This document shows positions 1 through 9,906 of a stretch of 64,000 nt of DNA, piece after piece (the first letter of the stretch is position 1; every line of letters begins with the position of its first letter). Location of the stretch: NCBI GenBank assembly GCA_964447535.1, contig CAYUST010000004.1:1-64000 (forward strand), read 5' to 3'. Source of the stretch: CAYUST01 sp964447535. Its GTDB lineage: Bacteria; Patescibacteriota; Gracilibacteria; Absconditabacterales; Absconditicoccaceae. The position numbers were made by a program, and so were the translations under genes. The notes below the pieces were generated by a model. The model was given only the letters and a program-made list of their open reading frames with translations. It did no database searches and was not told the DNA's origin.

Positions 1-30
1 GAGCAGAGGAGTAAGGAGTGCTCATCGTCT

Positions 31-234
31 TTACTCGCCTGGACACGGAGCGAACTCACAGTTGGGTCAGGTGCGGCCTACGGCAGAGCCATCGAGGCAA
101 AGTTTGGCATCATCTGTGCAAACGACGACGGGACTATCCGACGGCACCGCCAAAAAGAAATTGATCACGCCCCAGAGGGTGACGAGCAGGAGCAGGACGA
201 CAAAGGTGGCGATGATTTTTCGTGAGTGGCTCAT
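31..234 (-). CDS. small membrane-anchored Cys-rich protein (67 aa)
   Basis: Residues 7-29 form one hydrophobic helix (IIATFVVLLLLVTLWGVINFF). A short exposed tail follows with four cysteines in the pattern VCTDDAKLCLDGSAVGRTG then PNCEFAPCP. This tail resembles a small Cys domain (C..DAK.C.DGS.VGR.GP.CEF.PCP) that I recall from many bacterial secreted proteins; its function is not known to me. The Gly before PNC is a TGA codon, so the standard code would cut off the second Cys pair. The stop is TAA. The gene lies downstream of dinD on the same strand, beyond a terminator, and is probably transcribed on its own. The assignment as a real gene is fairly secure; no function can be given. Confidence 0.7.
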
Positions 235-320
235 AGGAGGTGGAGGATGAGAAAAAAGCTATAGAGTGAGTGTAGCGGTTTGGGAGGAGAAACATAGGGG
301 AGAATAGGTTCTTGGAGAAA

Positions 321-347
321 CAAAAAGACTAACCGGAGAGGCTAGCC
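321..347 (-). terminator. Rho-independent terminator of dinD
   Basis: Read on the minus strand, an 8-bp stem (GGCTAGCC / GGTTAGTC, two G-U pairs) closes on a 5-nt loop and is followed by TTTTTG. It lies about 100 nt past the dinD stop. Confidence 0.5.
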
Positions 348-449
348 TTAGTTGTAAGAATGAGAGCTCTTTTTGCCCTCGTTTCTCGATGCGAACACGT
401 AGTGTATACAGATAATAGGCGTAGATGCAAATGTAATCCAAAACTGTAG

Positions 450-1295
450 CTACTTTCTCTTTCACAACTTCTTGCTCTTGAGCGTGGTGGTAGATTCTTT
501 GGAGAGTTGTTTACTGATTTTTTTGATGTCAGGCTCTGGGATGACTTCTTCGGGGACGATGCCTCTTTCGATGAGTGTTTCTCTGACGGTGCGGTTGTTG
601 ATGATGTGCTCTTTGGAGATGCGAGACTCTGTTTTGAGGTTGTGGTGTTTGGTATTGTAGATGGTGATTTCGGTCGTGAGATCTTTGGCTTTGAGGAGGA
701 TAGTGGGCATGAAGTCAGCAAGCGGTTGTGTTTGTTTGATGCCTCGTTTGGTTTTCATAGCTTGTGTGGATCTACCGAAGAGGGCAGCGTCTCATTTGCT
801 ACGAATGAGCGCAAAGTTTTTGTCACTACGTGTTTGTTCGAAAATAACTTTGGAGAGTTCGTTCTCTGTTTCGCTGAGTTTTTTGCGAGCGAGTATTCTT
901 TCGTAGAGAGCTATTTTTTCTTGCAGAACTTCAAATTTTCTGGTTTGTGTGGCAAAATAGGTCTGCGCAAAAGCTATTTCTGATTTACGAGGATCACCAT
1001 TTTGAGCAATGAGATAGCAGGCGTATCTGGTGAGCATAATGTCTGTGACTTGTCTTCTGGCTCCCTTAGCCGTATCTATCAATTTGCTGACGTCAGCAAA
1101 ATGATCAGAAGCTAGGTTCTTACTGGCATTACACGATTCTATTGCTTTTGTAATTACATCGAGAAAGTTTCTCCGTTGTGTATACCCGAGGAGTGGTTGA
1201 AGCTCTCTTGCCAGCCAAAACTCGATATCGTCAGCGGTGGTGTGCCTGACTGATTCAAAGTCTTGGAGCATACGATACATCATGTGTTGTTCCAT
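450..1295 (-). CDS. dinD: DNA damage-inducible protein D (DinD family)
   Basis: The 281-residue product matches DinD along its length: FWLARELQPLLGY near the N-terminus, then SRYACYLIAQNGDP-like (TRYACYLIAQNGDPRKSEIA), AQTYFATQTRK, SKGDAALFG and PLADFMPTI. E. coli DinD is an SOS-induced protein reported to inhibit RecA activities. The Gly of SKGD is a TGA codon, and the final TTG-TGA-AAG run also reads through TGA to TAG. I chose the ATG that gives the usual family length; an upstream ATG at 1430 would add 45 residues with no family similarity and run through a 22-bp palindrome. No Shine-Dalgarno is visible. Whether it is damage-inducible here is inferred from the family and from the palindrome upstream. 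Confidence 0.88.
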
Positions 1296-1380
1296 ACGTT
1301 GGTGAGGATGAATAAAGTTCACAACACTGTAGAAAGATTTTTTCCGATTCCTAAGAATAACTACAGAATAATTTGTAGCT

Positions 1381-1402
1381 TTTTTACCGGCGCCGGTAAA
1401 AA
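1381..1402. promoter_or_regulatory. perfect 22-bp palindrome upstream of dinD
   Basis: The half-site is TTTTTACCGGC, repeated as its exact reverse complement without spacer. It lies 86 bp before the dinD start and next to a divergent promoter, so an operator is the likeliest reading. It does not match the E. coli or Bacillus LexA boxes. Confidence 0.5.
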
Positions 1403-1414
1403 CTGCTCTCCAAC

Positions 1415-1454
1415 TTGCATTTGGGAGCAATTTGCTTATACTGAAAGTACAGTA
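1415..1454 (+). promoter_or_regulatory. sigma70-like promoter with operator-like inverted repeat
   Basis: TTGCAT, 16 bp, TATACT. An inverted repeat TACTG-N6-CAGTA (1439-1454) overlaps the -10 box and the expected start. The transcript would run into a terminator within about 55 nt and no convincing protein begins here, so this may drive a very short RNA divergent from dinD. Confidence 0.45.
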
Positions 1455-1460
1455 TGAAAA

Positions 1461-1501
1461 GGGCCCTGCTAGAGGTAAGTCTCTACTGGGGGCCTTTTTT
1501 T
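1461..1501 (+). terminator. Rho-independent terminator-like hairpin
   Basis: An imperfect GC-rich stem (GGGCCCTGCTAGAG / CTCTACTGGGGGCC) followed by seven T. No coding gene precedes it on this strand; the only upstream element is the promoter at 1415. Confidence 0.5.
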
Positions 1502-1519
1502 GTTATGGGAAAGGTATAT

Positions 1520-1595
1520 GGATTGCCACGTCCCCATTCACTTCGTTCAGGGGCCTCGCAATGACGGGGTGACAAGGAGCTATCGCAATGACGGC
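1520..1595. repeat. intergenic repeat, GGATTGCCACG...CGCAATGACG family
   Basis: GGATTGCCACGTC, a short variable part, then CTCGCAATGACGG, with a second CGCAATGACGG following. An inverted copy lies at 59493-59533. Repeats with these end sequences occur between genes in many unrelated bacteria. Confidence 0.65.
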
Positions 1596-1682
1596 AGTGA
1601 AGAATTCCACCACCTTTTCATCTTTCATTTTCTCCTCTTTTCCCTATAGTAAGCTCAATTTTATCGTGTGAATAGGTGTCGT

Positions 1683-3152
1683 ATGGCGTGAAATGCAAAT
1701 ACCGTTATCTTGAGATTTGATGACGTATCGTTCAAGTTTGGTGAAAAAAAGATTATCCTCAAAGAGGCAAATTTTAGTATTCGTGAACATACCAAGATCA
1801 CGATCATGGGACAAAATGGTGCGGGGAAGTCCACGATCTTCAAGATGATCACCGGAGATATCAAGCCACAGGAGGGGAAAATCCATATCGAGAAAGGCAA
1901 GACGATAGCGATTGCCAAACAGGTCATCCCGAGAGAGCAGTATGAGATGACCGTCAAAGAATATTTCGCTACGGCGTTTCCTGAGAAGGACTACAAGATG
2001 GATCAAAAGATCGAGCGCGTGATGAAAGAGGTAGATCTCAAGGTGCCGGTAGATAAAAAAATCAAGCAACTGTCAGGTGGACAGCAGGCGAGATTGTTGC
2101 TGGCGCAAGCTATTATCCAAGAACCGGATATTCTCTTGCTCGATGAGCCAACCAACAACCTGGACGCGACGTGAATCGGGAATTTGTTGTGATTTTTGTT
2201 GACCTATGAGAAGACGGTGGTGGTGATTTCGCATGATGCGGAGTTTCTCAATATGTTTACGGATGGCGTCTTGTATGTGAACGTGATGACCCATCAGGTA
2301 GAGCAGTATCGAGGAGATTATCATGATGCCGTGGAGCAAATTGCCAAGCAAGTGGAGAAAGATAAAGCACTCAATGCCAGAGAAGAGCGTAGAATATTGG
2401 ATGCCAAAGAAAAAATAAACTTCTTTGCCCAGAAGGGAGGTAAGATGAGAAAGTTGGCGAGCAAGATGAGAGATGAGGTCGAGGAGGCAGAAGAAAATAA
2501 AGTAGTCGTCAGAAAAGAGGACAAAACGATCAAGGCGTTTCATATTGATTTTGAGGTCTTGCTCGATGCATTGTTGACGATCAAAAATATTGGCTTGATG
2601 GATGAAGAGCACAATCTGATCCACAAACCCTTCTCACTGGCTATCAAAAAAGGCGAAAGATATATGCTCGAAGGCCCCAATGGGATTGGGAAAACGACCT
2701 TGCTCAAAAGATTATTTCATCCTGAAGACGATGATGCAATCATTGCACCAGGCGTACGCGTAGGCTATTATTCTCAAGACTTCAATGCACTAGATATGCA
2801 GATGACCGTGTGGGATGCGCTGCATGAGGTGACGAATGAGGCTACAGATGAAGACGTGTTTAGAGCTGCTGCACAATTTTTGTTGTCATCAGACTTGTTG
2901 AAAAATCCTATCGGGTCGTTGTCTGAAGGACAAAAAGGGTTGTTGTGCTATGCAAGATTTGTCTTGCAGAAACCACATGTCCTTATCCTGGACGAGCCGA
3001 CCAATCATATCAACTTCCGTCATCTGCCCGTGATTGCACAAGCACTCAACGCCTACAAGGGTGCTATCATCATGGTCTGCCATGATCAAGGATTCGTAGA
3101 TCAACTCGAAGAGTTTGAAAAGATTGATCTCGGGAGACTGATTGGGAGATAG
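1683..3152 (+). CDS. ABC-F family ATPase (two ABC domains)
   Basis: The 489-residue protein has two ATP-binding cassettes in tandem and no membrane segments, as in ABC-F ribosome-associated ATPases. Domain 1 has Walker A GQNGAGKST, signature LSGGQQARL and Walker B LLLDEPTNNLD. A charged helical linker (about residues 240-300) follows. Domain 2 has GPNGIGKTT, a divergent signature SEGQKG and LILDEPTNH. Two TGA codons just after the first Walker B (DATGIGNLLGFL) and one near the start read as Gly. The ATG used here gives MAGNANTVILRFDDV and has AGGTG seven bases upstream, one of the few Shine-Dalgarno-like sites in the window. The family acts on the ribosomal E site; which member this is cannot be told. 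Confidence 0.9.
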
Positions 3153-3154
3153 GA

Positions 3155-3222
3155 AATCCCCCGCCCCTTCGGGGCACCCCCTTTCTGAAAGGGGGTGGCG
3201 AGCGTAACGAGCCGGGGGATTA
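3155..3222. repeat. GC-rich palindromic repeat (AATCCCCC...GGGGGATT family)
   Basis: The ends are AATCCCCCG and CGGGGGATT. Inside is an 11-bp inverted repeat CACCCCCTTTC / GAAAGGGGGTG. Related copies lie at 32900, 58297 and 63393. It may also act as terminator for the ABC-F gene. Confidence 0.75.
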
Positions 3223-3232
3223 GTCAATCATT

Positions 3233-3442
3233 GCTAGATTTTCTGCTCAAAACTCCTATAATTCACCGTATGCAACGATATTCCGCGNNNNNNNNNNNNN
3301 NNNNNNNNNNNNNNNNNNNNNNNNNNNNNNNNNNNNNNNNNNNNNNNNNNNNNNNNNNNNNNNNNNNNNNNNNNNNNNNNNNNNNNNGCTAGATTTTCTG
3401 CTCAAAACTCCTATAATTCACCGTATGCAACGATATTCCGCG
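3233..3442. other. scaffold gap with duplicated 55-bp contig ends
   Basis: The 100 N (3288-3387) are flanked by the same 55 bases on both sides (3233-3287 and 3388-3442), including the first codons of the next gene. This is what two contigs overlapping by one k-mer of 55 look like. The genome is almost certainly continuous here. Confidence 0.9.
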
Positions 3443-5772
3443 CTCAATTCACTGTATGTAAGTATATTTTCTGTCCAATTGCGCAAATTCTTCAAAACCA
3501 AAGAAGGACATCTTTTGTTGTTTTTCACGGGTTGTTTTTTGATCATCGTATTGAGACTATTTTATTTGGAGGTGGTGCAGGGAGATTATTATAGAGATCT
3601 GTTGGTAAATCAGCATTATACCAAATCTGAGTTGAGAGCCAAGAGAGGACAAATATTTGTCACGGATAGATCTGGTAAGCATTTGCAGTTGACGGAGAAT
3701 GTGCCGTTTTTCAATTTGTATGTGGATCCCAAGTTCGTTAATGATAAGCCCAAACTTATCTCTGTGTTGACGCCTATTTTGTATAAGCACTTTTGTGAAA
3801 TTTATGGACTACAACAACCTACTATACGCCAGTGTGCGGAGAATATACAGGAGTTTTCGCGTACACAATTGTTGCCACAGAAGCAGTGAGTGTTTATCGA
3901 ATCAGGAGGTAACCAATTCTATATCGATGATGCTGCTTGGGAACTCAGAGTGGCAGAAGCGCTCTCTGGATTCACCCAGTCAGGAGCCTATATGTTGATT
4001 GCACAGAGATTGGATGAGGTGATCAAGCAAGGACTCAAAGACAAAAATTATTTGTGATTTTTTGAAGAAAAAGAATTGTTGGAGGAGTTGGCAGATACGA
4101 AACGCTTCCCCTTTTTGCTGATAGAAAATACCTACTATGTGTATGTGCGTCCCGATGCTGCAGGCGGTGGTAGCCAACAGCAACTCAGGGATTTACAACA
4201 AACGTTGCTGGAGTACGGGCAGATTTTTGATATCGATTATCTCAAAGCATTGCGTTCACCCCAAGAGATTAGGTATGTGAAATTATTGTCCCATATGAAT
4301 GCCAAGATTGCGGAGATGATTAGAGAAACCAAGAAAGCATATTTCCAAGAAGCGGTGAGAGGAGTACCTTTGCTCCATGGATTGTGACTCGAGGAGTACT
4401 GGACAAGATACTATCCGTATGGTGAGTTTATGTCCAACATCTTGGGCTATATGGACAACGAAAATAAAGCGCACTATGGGGTAGAAGCATACTTTGACAA
4501 ACAGTTGAGAGGTAGAGATGGTAAAATTATTGGTCTCGCAACGCCATGGATTGGCCAGGTCGGTGCAAACTCATTTGAGATCGAGCAACCGCAGGATGGC
4601 GCAGATGTCTATTTGACGATCGATCCGGTGATTCAAAGAGAGGGCGAAGAAATTGCCAAACGTTTCATGCAAGAGTTCAATGCAGACTCAGTAGCGATCA
4701 CGATCCTAGAGCCTGAGACAGGCAAGATTACTGCGTTGATCAACTATCCCACCTTTGATCCCAATGATCCTTCTGATGCGTATACGCTCAAACCGTTGTC
4801 GTATGATCAACATTACTTAATTGATAATTTGACGTTCATTGATATTCCCCTCTACTATCTTTCGTGAGAGCAACTCATTCAAGCCAAGACCGATGAGAGA
4901 GGACTCACCGGACACCAAAAATATGTGTTCGAAAACGGTATTGGTCCGCAAGTATTTATTGATAAAAATATTTGATATCCGTATGAGCCAGGTTCGGTCT
5001 TCAAGGCATTTACGCTCGGCATTGGTATCGATAGTGATGCGATTAGTATGTATGATTACTATGAAGATAAATGATTTATTCAAATTGATCCATTCGTGAT
5101 CAAAAATATTGATAAGAAATGTACGGGGACGCACACCTATTTGCATGCGTTGGAGTTTTCGTGCAACGTAGGGATGGTAAGGATCGCGCAGGCCATAAAT
5201 AAGTATGTGTTCTATACCTATCTCGATAGATTATGATTTGGTAAACTGACGACCGTCGAACTAGCCTGAGAAGAAGAAGGAACGTTGCCTGATTTCAACT
5301 CGATTTCGTTGGCGAGATTTTTCAATAATGCGTTTGGACAAGGTATGTTGGTCACCCCGTTGCAAATGGCAGTAGGGTATGCGACGCTCGTGAATGGAGG
5401 ACGACATATACAACCTACATTGGTGTCGGCTTTATACGATCCCCACAAACAGACGATACAACAATTGGCTACCAAAAAAACTATGAGAGTATTCACCGCA
5501 GAAACAGCTGAACGTATGAAAGAAGCACTCCAAAGCGTCATAGATAATGGACACGTCAAAATAAAATTGCCGGGGTTTTCGTTGTGAGGCAAAACAGGGA
5601 CTGCGCAAATTGCGTACAAAGGAGAGTACCAACAAGGAGCATGATGGACGAATGGTTCGTTCATGGGTATTCTTACTGCCAAAGATACGCGTTATGTGAT
5701 TTCTATTCAGGTGAGACGTCCGAGATTATCGCAACGGTGAGAACTCACTGCAGGTAAAATCTATCAGCGTTT
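3425..5772 (+). CDS. class B penicillin-binding protein (FtsI/PBP2 type), 3' end in gap
   Basis: Peptidoglycan transpeptidase. A short cytoplasmic tail and one membrane anchor (about residues 28-48) precede a dimerisation region containing RGQIF..DRSG. The transpeptidase domain has all three active-site motifs: SVFK with nucleophile Ser524 (in EPGSVFK), SCN at 579-581 and KTGT at 723-726. At least ten in-frame TGA codons occur, one directly before GKTGTA in a position that is Gly in the family. The last codons are lost in the scaffold gap at 5773; TTTATTGTGTAG after the gap may contain the true stop. FtsI and MrdA cannot be told apart with confidence; no rodA or ftsW neighbour is present. Confidence 0.9.
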
Positions 5773-5872
5773 NNNNNNNNNNNNNNNNNNNNNNNNNNNN
5801 NNNNNNNNNNNNNNNNNNNNNNNNNNNNNNNNNNNNNNNNNNNNNNNNNNNNNNNNNNNNNNNNNNNNNNNN
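5773..5872. other. scaffold gap (100 N)
   Basis: Unlike the first gap, the flanks show no shared sequence. The missing part holds the PBP C-terminus and perhaps the promoter of the next gene. Confidence 0.95.
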
Positions 5873-5893
5873 TTTATTGTGTAGCAACCACAC

Positions 5894-6682
5894 ATGCGTA
5901 TCTTGAGACCACTCGTCGCCTTCGTATTTTCAGCACTTATTGTCTTTGGTATTTGGAAATGGTATGCACAAAACCAAGAGGTGCAATTCACAGATCCCTT
6001 ACGTCCGTTGTGGGGGCGTATTACCTATACGTTGCAAGATGTTGCAACGAGCCTTCGTGGCGCACCCAAAACTCCTCGTATAGATGAGGTACGTATTCCT
6101 CAATTAGATGAAGAATTTTCGCAAGGAGAGTTGACGAAAACAGAACTTGCAACTGTCATACAAGACCTCCCTACCAAAGGAGCTACAGATGCAAGAGTGC
6201 TCATCATCGAGTTCTGTCATTATGATGCAAAGTATTGTAAGCAAGCATACGATGAGGGAGCGGTGCTGACCTATCAGGCAGCATATCCTGCACAAGTGCA
6301 GTATGCATTTGCCCCTATGCCACCCAGAAGTGATGATGCAACCGCATTACCTCATGTAGCAACGATGTGTGCGCGCAATCTTGGATCAACCAAACAATAC
6401 TTCGCCTTCCATACCATGCAATACGAACAATATACGACAGATGCATCAGAACTTGTGGCGGATGCAAATGTACTCGGTATCCATGGTATGCAGGAATGTA
6501 TGCAAGGACTTTCTTCTCGTCTTGCTCTCCAAAAAGCTGTCAAAGAATCGAAAACACGCTTTGGTCTCAAATCACTCCCGACGTATATCTTCCTCAATAA
6601 ACAAACCGGCAAGTACATCAAACTGCCTGGCTTGTACGAAGAGAAAGAAGCATTGGATGCGTTGGCATATATCTTGCAGTAG
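5894..6682 (+). CDS. DsbA-like thioredoxin-fold exported protein without CxxC
   Basis: The N-terminus (residues 5-22) is a signal or anchor helix. The domain from about residue 100 follows the DsbA/DSBA-like pattern: VLIIEFCHYDAKYCKQ corresponds to xxIIEFSDFECPFCK, and SLPTYIF carries the cis-Pro loop. The first Cys of CxxC is replaced (AKYC), while another Cys sits four residues earlier (EFCHY), so the normal disulfide exchange site is not present. It could be a holdase, a monothiol protein or an isomerase with altered chemistry. A canonical relative with CPFC is at 21554. No in-frame TGA. The fold call is good, the function open. Confidence 0.7.
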   Translation: MRILRPLVAFVFSALIVFGIWKWYAQNQEVQFTDPLRPLWGRITYTLQDVATSLRGAPKTPRIDEVRIPQLDEEFSQGELTKTELATVIQDLPTKGATDARVLIIEFCHYDAKYCKQAYDEGAVLTYQAAYPAQVQYAFAPMPPRSDDATALPHVATMCARNLGSTKQYFAFHTMQYEQYTTDASELVADANVLGIHGMQECMQGLSSRLALQKAVKESKTRFGLKSLPTYIFLNKQTGKYIKLPGLYEEKEALDALAYILQ

Positions 6683-6747
6683 GATTCTTCATTTGATTTT
6701 CATCCTCATTCAACTACAAAGAGAGCATTCATTTGCTCTTTTTTGGT

Positions 6748-7944
6748 ATGGCGACGTATTCCTATTCTCAAATGCAGGTCTATCTGTCTTGTCCACGCAA
6801 GTATCGTTATCAGTATGTGGATAAAGTAAAAGTAGCGTATGAGCCTGAGTCACCAGATCAGCTCTTGGGAAATAGTATCCACAAAACGATGGAATTTTTT
6901 TATAATAAGCTCAATGTCTACGCCAAACCAACGTTGGAAGACATGATTGCTAATTTCGTCCCACGTATCGAAGACGGCCGAAATGAAGAGATGATGGAAG
7001 GATATGACAAGGAGAGTTACCTCAATAGAGGCAAGGCATATCTGACGATGTACCGAAACCGCTACGCGCCTTTTGATCACGTGACGGTGGTGGGCAATGA
7101 GCTCCAACTTATGTTTCCCCTAGATGATGCAGGGCAGTACATATGGAAAGGATATATCGATAGACTCAATAAACATGGAGACACCTTCGTGATCAACGAT
7201 TACAAAACAGGGAAATCTTTTTCTGACAGCCAAAGAGCAGAGTACCGTGAGCAGATGACCATCTATGCGCATGGCGTCTTGCAGAAATATCCTGGTATGG
7301 CAAAACGCATCGAAGCCAATATTTTTTATATGCACTTTGACTTGGTCGATACGTGGGAGATCACGCCTGAGCTCATCACGGAAGTCAAAAATAAATATGT
7401 GGCATTGCATCAGGTGATAGATCAAGCGAGATTCAACTATCAGATGGGAGATCAAGCGCCGTTCGCTCCGATCAAAAGTCCGTTGTGCACGCGATGTAAG
7501 TTTCGTCATATCTGTCCGTTGTGGAAACATTTGTATAGTGAAGAGGTAGTAGAGGAGGACGTGCCCTTGAGTACACTCCAAGCGCTGGTGGATACCTATG
7601 CGTCCAACCAAGCACAGATCCGTGAACTCGAAAAAGAAAACGATGCGCTCAAGGCGAGCTTCTTGACCTATGCACGTCGCCATGATATCCGCGTCATGAG
7701 TGGAGAGCAGTTTGAATTGACCTTTTCGGTGACGCCCGTATACAAGATTACCAATGAAGGAGTCTTGCAGATGGTCTTGGAGAAACAGTGAGTGCTCGAT
7801 GAGTATACCCAGATAGATAGGTTTGCTATAGCGCGCGCTTGCAAAGAAAACATGTTGTCGATAGCAGACCTCCACGAGTGTGTAGAGCAGGATATGCAAC
7901 GATCGGTCAGAGCGCGCGCTAAAAAAGACACTTTACCCAAATAA
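6748..7944 (+). CDS. PD-(D/E)XK nuclease, RecB/AddB type with Fe-S cysteines
   Basis: The 398-residue protein begins with YSYSQMQVYLSCPRKY, the usual start of RecB-family nuclease domains. The catalytic core is GYIDRL...VINDYKTGKSF (D-x-DYKTGK). Cys15 plus the C-terminal CTRCKFRHIC (CX2CX5C) supply the four ligands of an Fe-S cluster as in AddB and Cas4. A coiled coil follows. A TGA at 7789 reads as Gly and extends the protein by about 50 residues to TAA. There are no cas genes nearby, so a role in DNA repair is likelier than CRISPR adaptation; that is inference. I chose ATG over the upstream TTG at 6733. Confidence 0.82.
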
Positions 7945-7948
7945 ACTC

Positions 7949-9409
7949 ATGCGTTATTGGCGTACACAACATCCAAGAGTTCTTGTGGGAGGAGTAATTA
8001 TCACCCTTATTTTTTTGGTAAGTAGATCGTTTCCGTTTTGGCGAAGCGATATTCCACTAGGATATGATCCGGGACTCTACAAGGCTATGTTTACTAGCTA
8101 CTTGGCTATGGGTAATGAGTGGTCTCTGACGGAATTACCCATGCGAATCCAGCGCATGTATGAGCCACGACTGTGACTTTGGACTACCTTGTGGCTACCT
8201 ATGATAGGTGGATGGTCAGATCATATATTGACGCGAGGACGAGTAATAATCAGTAGTGTGTCGGTAGGAGGTATGTATCTGTTGGGCCGTAGGTGGGGAG
8301 TGTTGGCATGATTACTCGCTACTTTTTTGGTAGTTACCTCATTTGTACAATATGAACTATTTTGGCGATCATATTGGAAACAGGTGCTTGGCTTATTTAT
8401 TTTTTGTTTGGCTACGTGGTTGGTGCTTGAAAAGCAGTGGCAAGTATTGTGGCTTGTAGTGCCGGCATTGTTGTTGACTCATAGATCGAGCGGTGTCGTC
8501 TTTTTGTTGGCAGTAGCAATATGGATAGGTGTACTGTATCGACAGAAGCAAAAGCATACAGCGCGTGTATTGGGTGGGGTAGTGTGTTTGGGTATTCTCC
8601 TAGCTATACCATGATGAGTTGCCTTGTGGCAACCCCTAGTTGTTCGCGTATGGACGTATTTTGTAGATGCCATTGGTACTATTTCTTTGCAGGATGATCC
8701 TTTGAGATGAGGGGTGTTTTTTACTCTTCGTGAATATGTGCAAGTAGCATGGCATGTGATCATTGTTTGAATACGATGATATCGACTGTTACTCCGCCAA
8801 CGCAAAGATATGTTTTTGGTGGTGATTACGAGTATTGTTTTTTTGTGGGTAGGAGCACAGTTACTGTTTTTCCAGAGGATGATAGGCATGATGTCGCTAC
8901 TGCTTTTGCTGTGAGCAGTATATGCACTTGCACAGCGGTGGGTAGAGCCTAGCAAACGAGGGAAATGGGCAGTTACGATATTTTGCATACTCCACGTCAG
9001 TGTGTTTAGTTATCGAGTACCTCGTGTATATTTTCCTATCATCACTACCGATGAGTTTGCCTTTATTCGTGCACAGGAGCATGTGTTAGAACCCAATGCA
9101 GTAGTTATCGTATCAGGTATTTGGTATAGTCCTTGGATCAAATGACGAATGGACCGTGAGGTCATAGCCCCCGGATTATTTGATCACCAACAACGAGGCA
9201 CACTAGATGAGGGACGAACAACGCAGTGGCTATCAGTATCTGCTGCAACAAAATGCACCAACGTATTGCACACATTTCCTTGGATAGCAGACAGACCCGT
9301 GTATGTGCGACAAGGGAGTAAGCAACCACCTACAGATCTTGCTGGTGCATGTTTTGTCCCTCTCAAGCAAACTGCACAGTGGAGCCGGTGGAAGTTGTCT
9401 CCCCAATAA
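7949..9409 (+). CDS. polytopic membrane protein, GT-C-like
   Basis: The 486-residue protein has about ten hydrophobic segments and an extracytoplasmic C-terminal part. After the first helix comes DIPLGYDPGLYKAMFTSYLA, which recalls the first loop of GT-C lipid-linked sugar transferases, where an acidic residue is catalytic. At least nine in-frame TGA codons are needed. It opens the first glycan block and is followed by sugar transferases. A sugar- or polymer-transferring role is an inference from topology and context. Confidence 0.6.
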
Positions 9410-9482
9410 GTAAGGTTGTATATGTTGAGGAAATGCCTATAGAATTACTAGCTTATGTACGCTACTGAAATTTTCTATCAGT

Positions 9483-9887
9483 ATGTGTGTTGCTATTTAT
9501 ATTTTCACTTCACTGATCATGCCAAAGGCAACGCAACTAGGAGTGAGTATCATGGCACTAGTGGTCGTGAGTTTATTGTTTTGGTGAGCATGGCAAGACA
9601 CTATGAGTGTCCGATTGCGTGCGCTATTGTGAGCAATAGTAGTTGGGTATTTGCCTGGCTATCGAGTGACACAAATAGCATTTGCGCATAATACGCTTTC
9701 TGCTAGTGAAATCTTTGTGTGGAGTATAGGACTTTCGTTATGTGTATTGCCATTGGTGGTACTGTGGGCAAATTTACTAGGAGTGCCATTACACTGGCGG
9801 AGTATAATTAGCTGTGTGACAGGAGTGGTGTTGATTAGTTATCTCGTATTACGACGTCGCACGTTGCATCACTCTCATCATCTCTAG
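9483..9887 (+). CDS. small membrane protein (134 aa)
   Basis: Three to four hydrophobic helices. The central part YLPGYRVTQIAF...IFVWSIGLSLCVLPL resembles the opening of large polytopic envelope proteins in which LPGYxxxxxL is followed by a helix pair; here only that opening is present. Two TGA codons (LLFWGAWQ, ALLGAIV) read as Gly and connect the reading frame. No Shine-Dalgarno. It lies 74 nt after the previous gene and 19 nt before the GT2 gene, probably co-transcribed. It may be a truncated relative of longer proteins. Confidence 0.55.
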
Positions 9888-9906
9888 TTTTTTGTTTGTT
9901 TGTCAC

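Noticed and set aside
62..250. Plus-strand 62-codon frame at the window start
   Set aside because: It is antisense to the small Cys-rich gene on the minus strand, whose residues form a recognisable pattern; the plus frame has none.
259..465. Minus-strand 68-codon frame after dinD
   Set aside because: It overlaps the dinD end and runs through the dinD terminator; no domain, no start signal.
6748..7944. Cas4
   Set aside because: The Fe-S nuclease core fits, but there is no CRISPR array or cas gene in the window and the protein is about twice Cas4 length.
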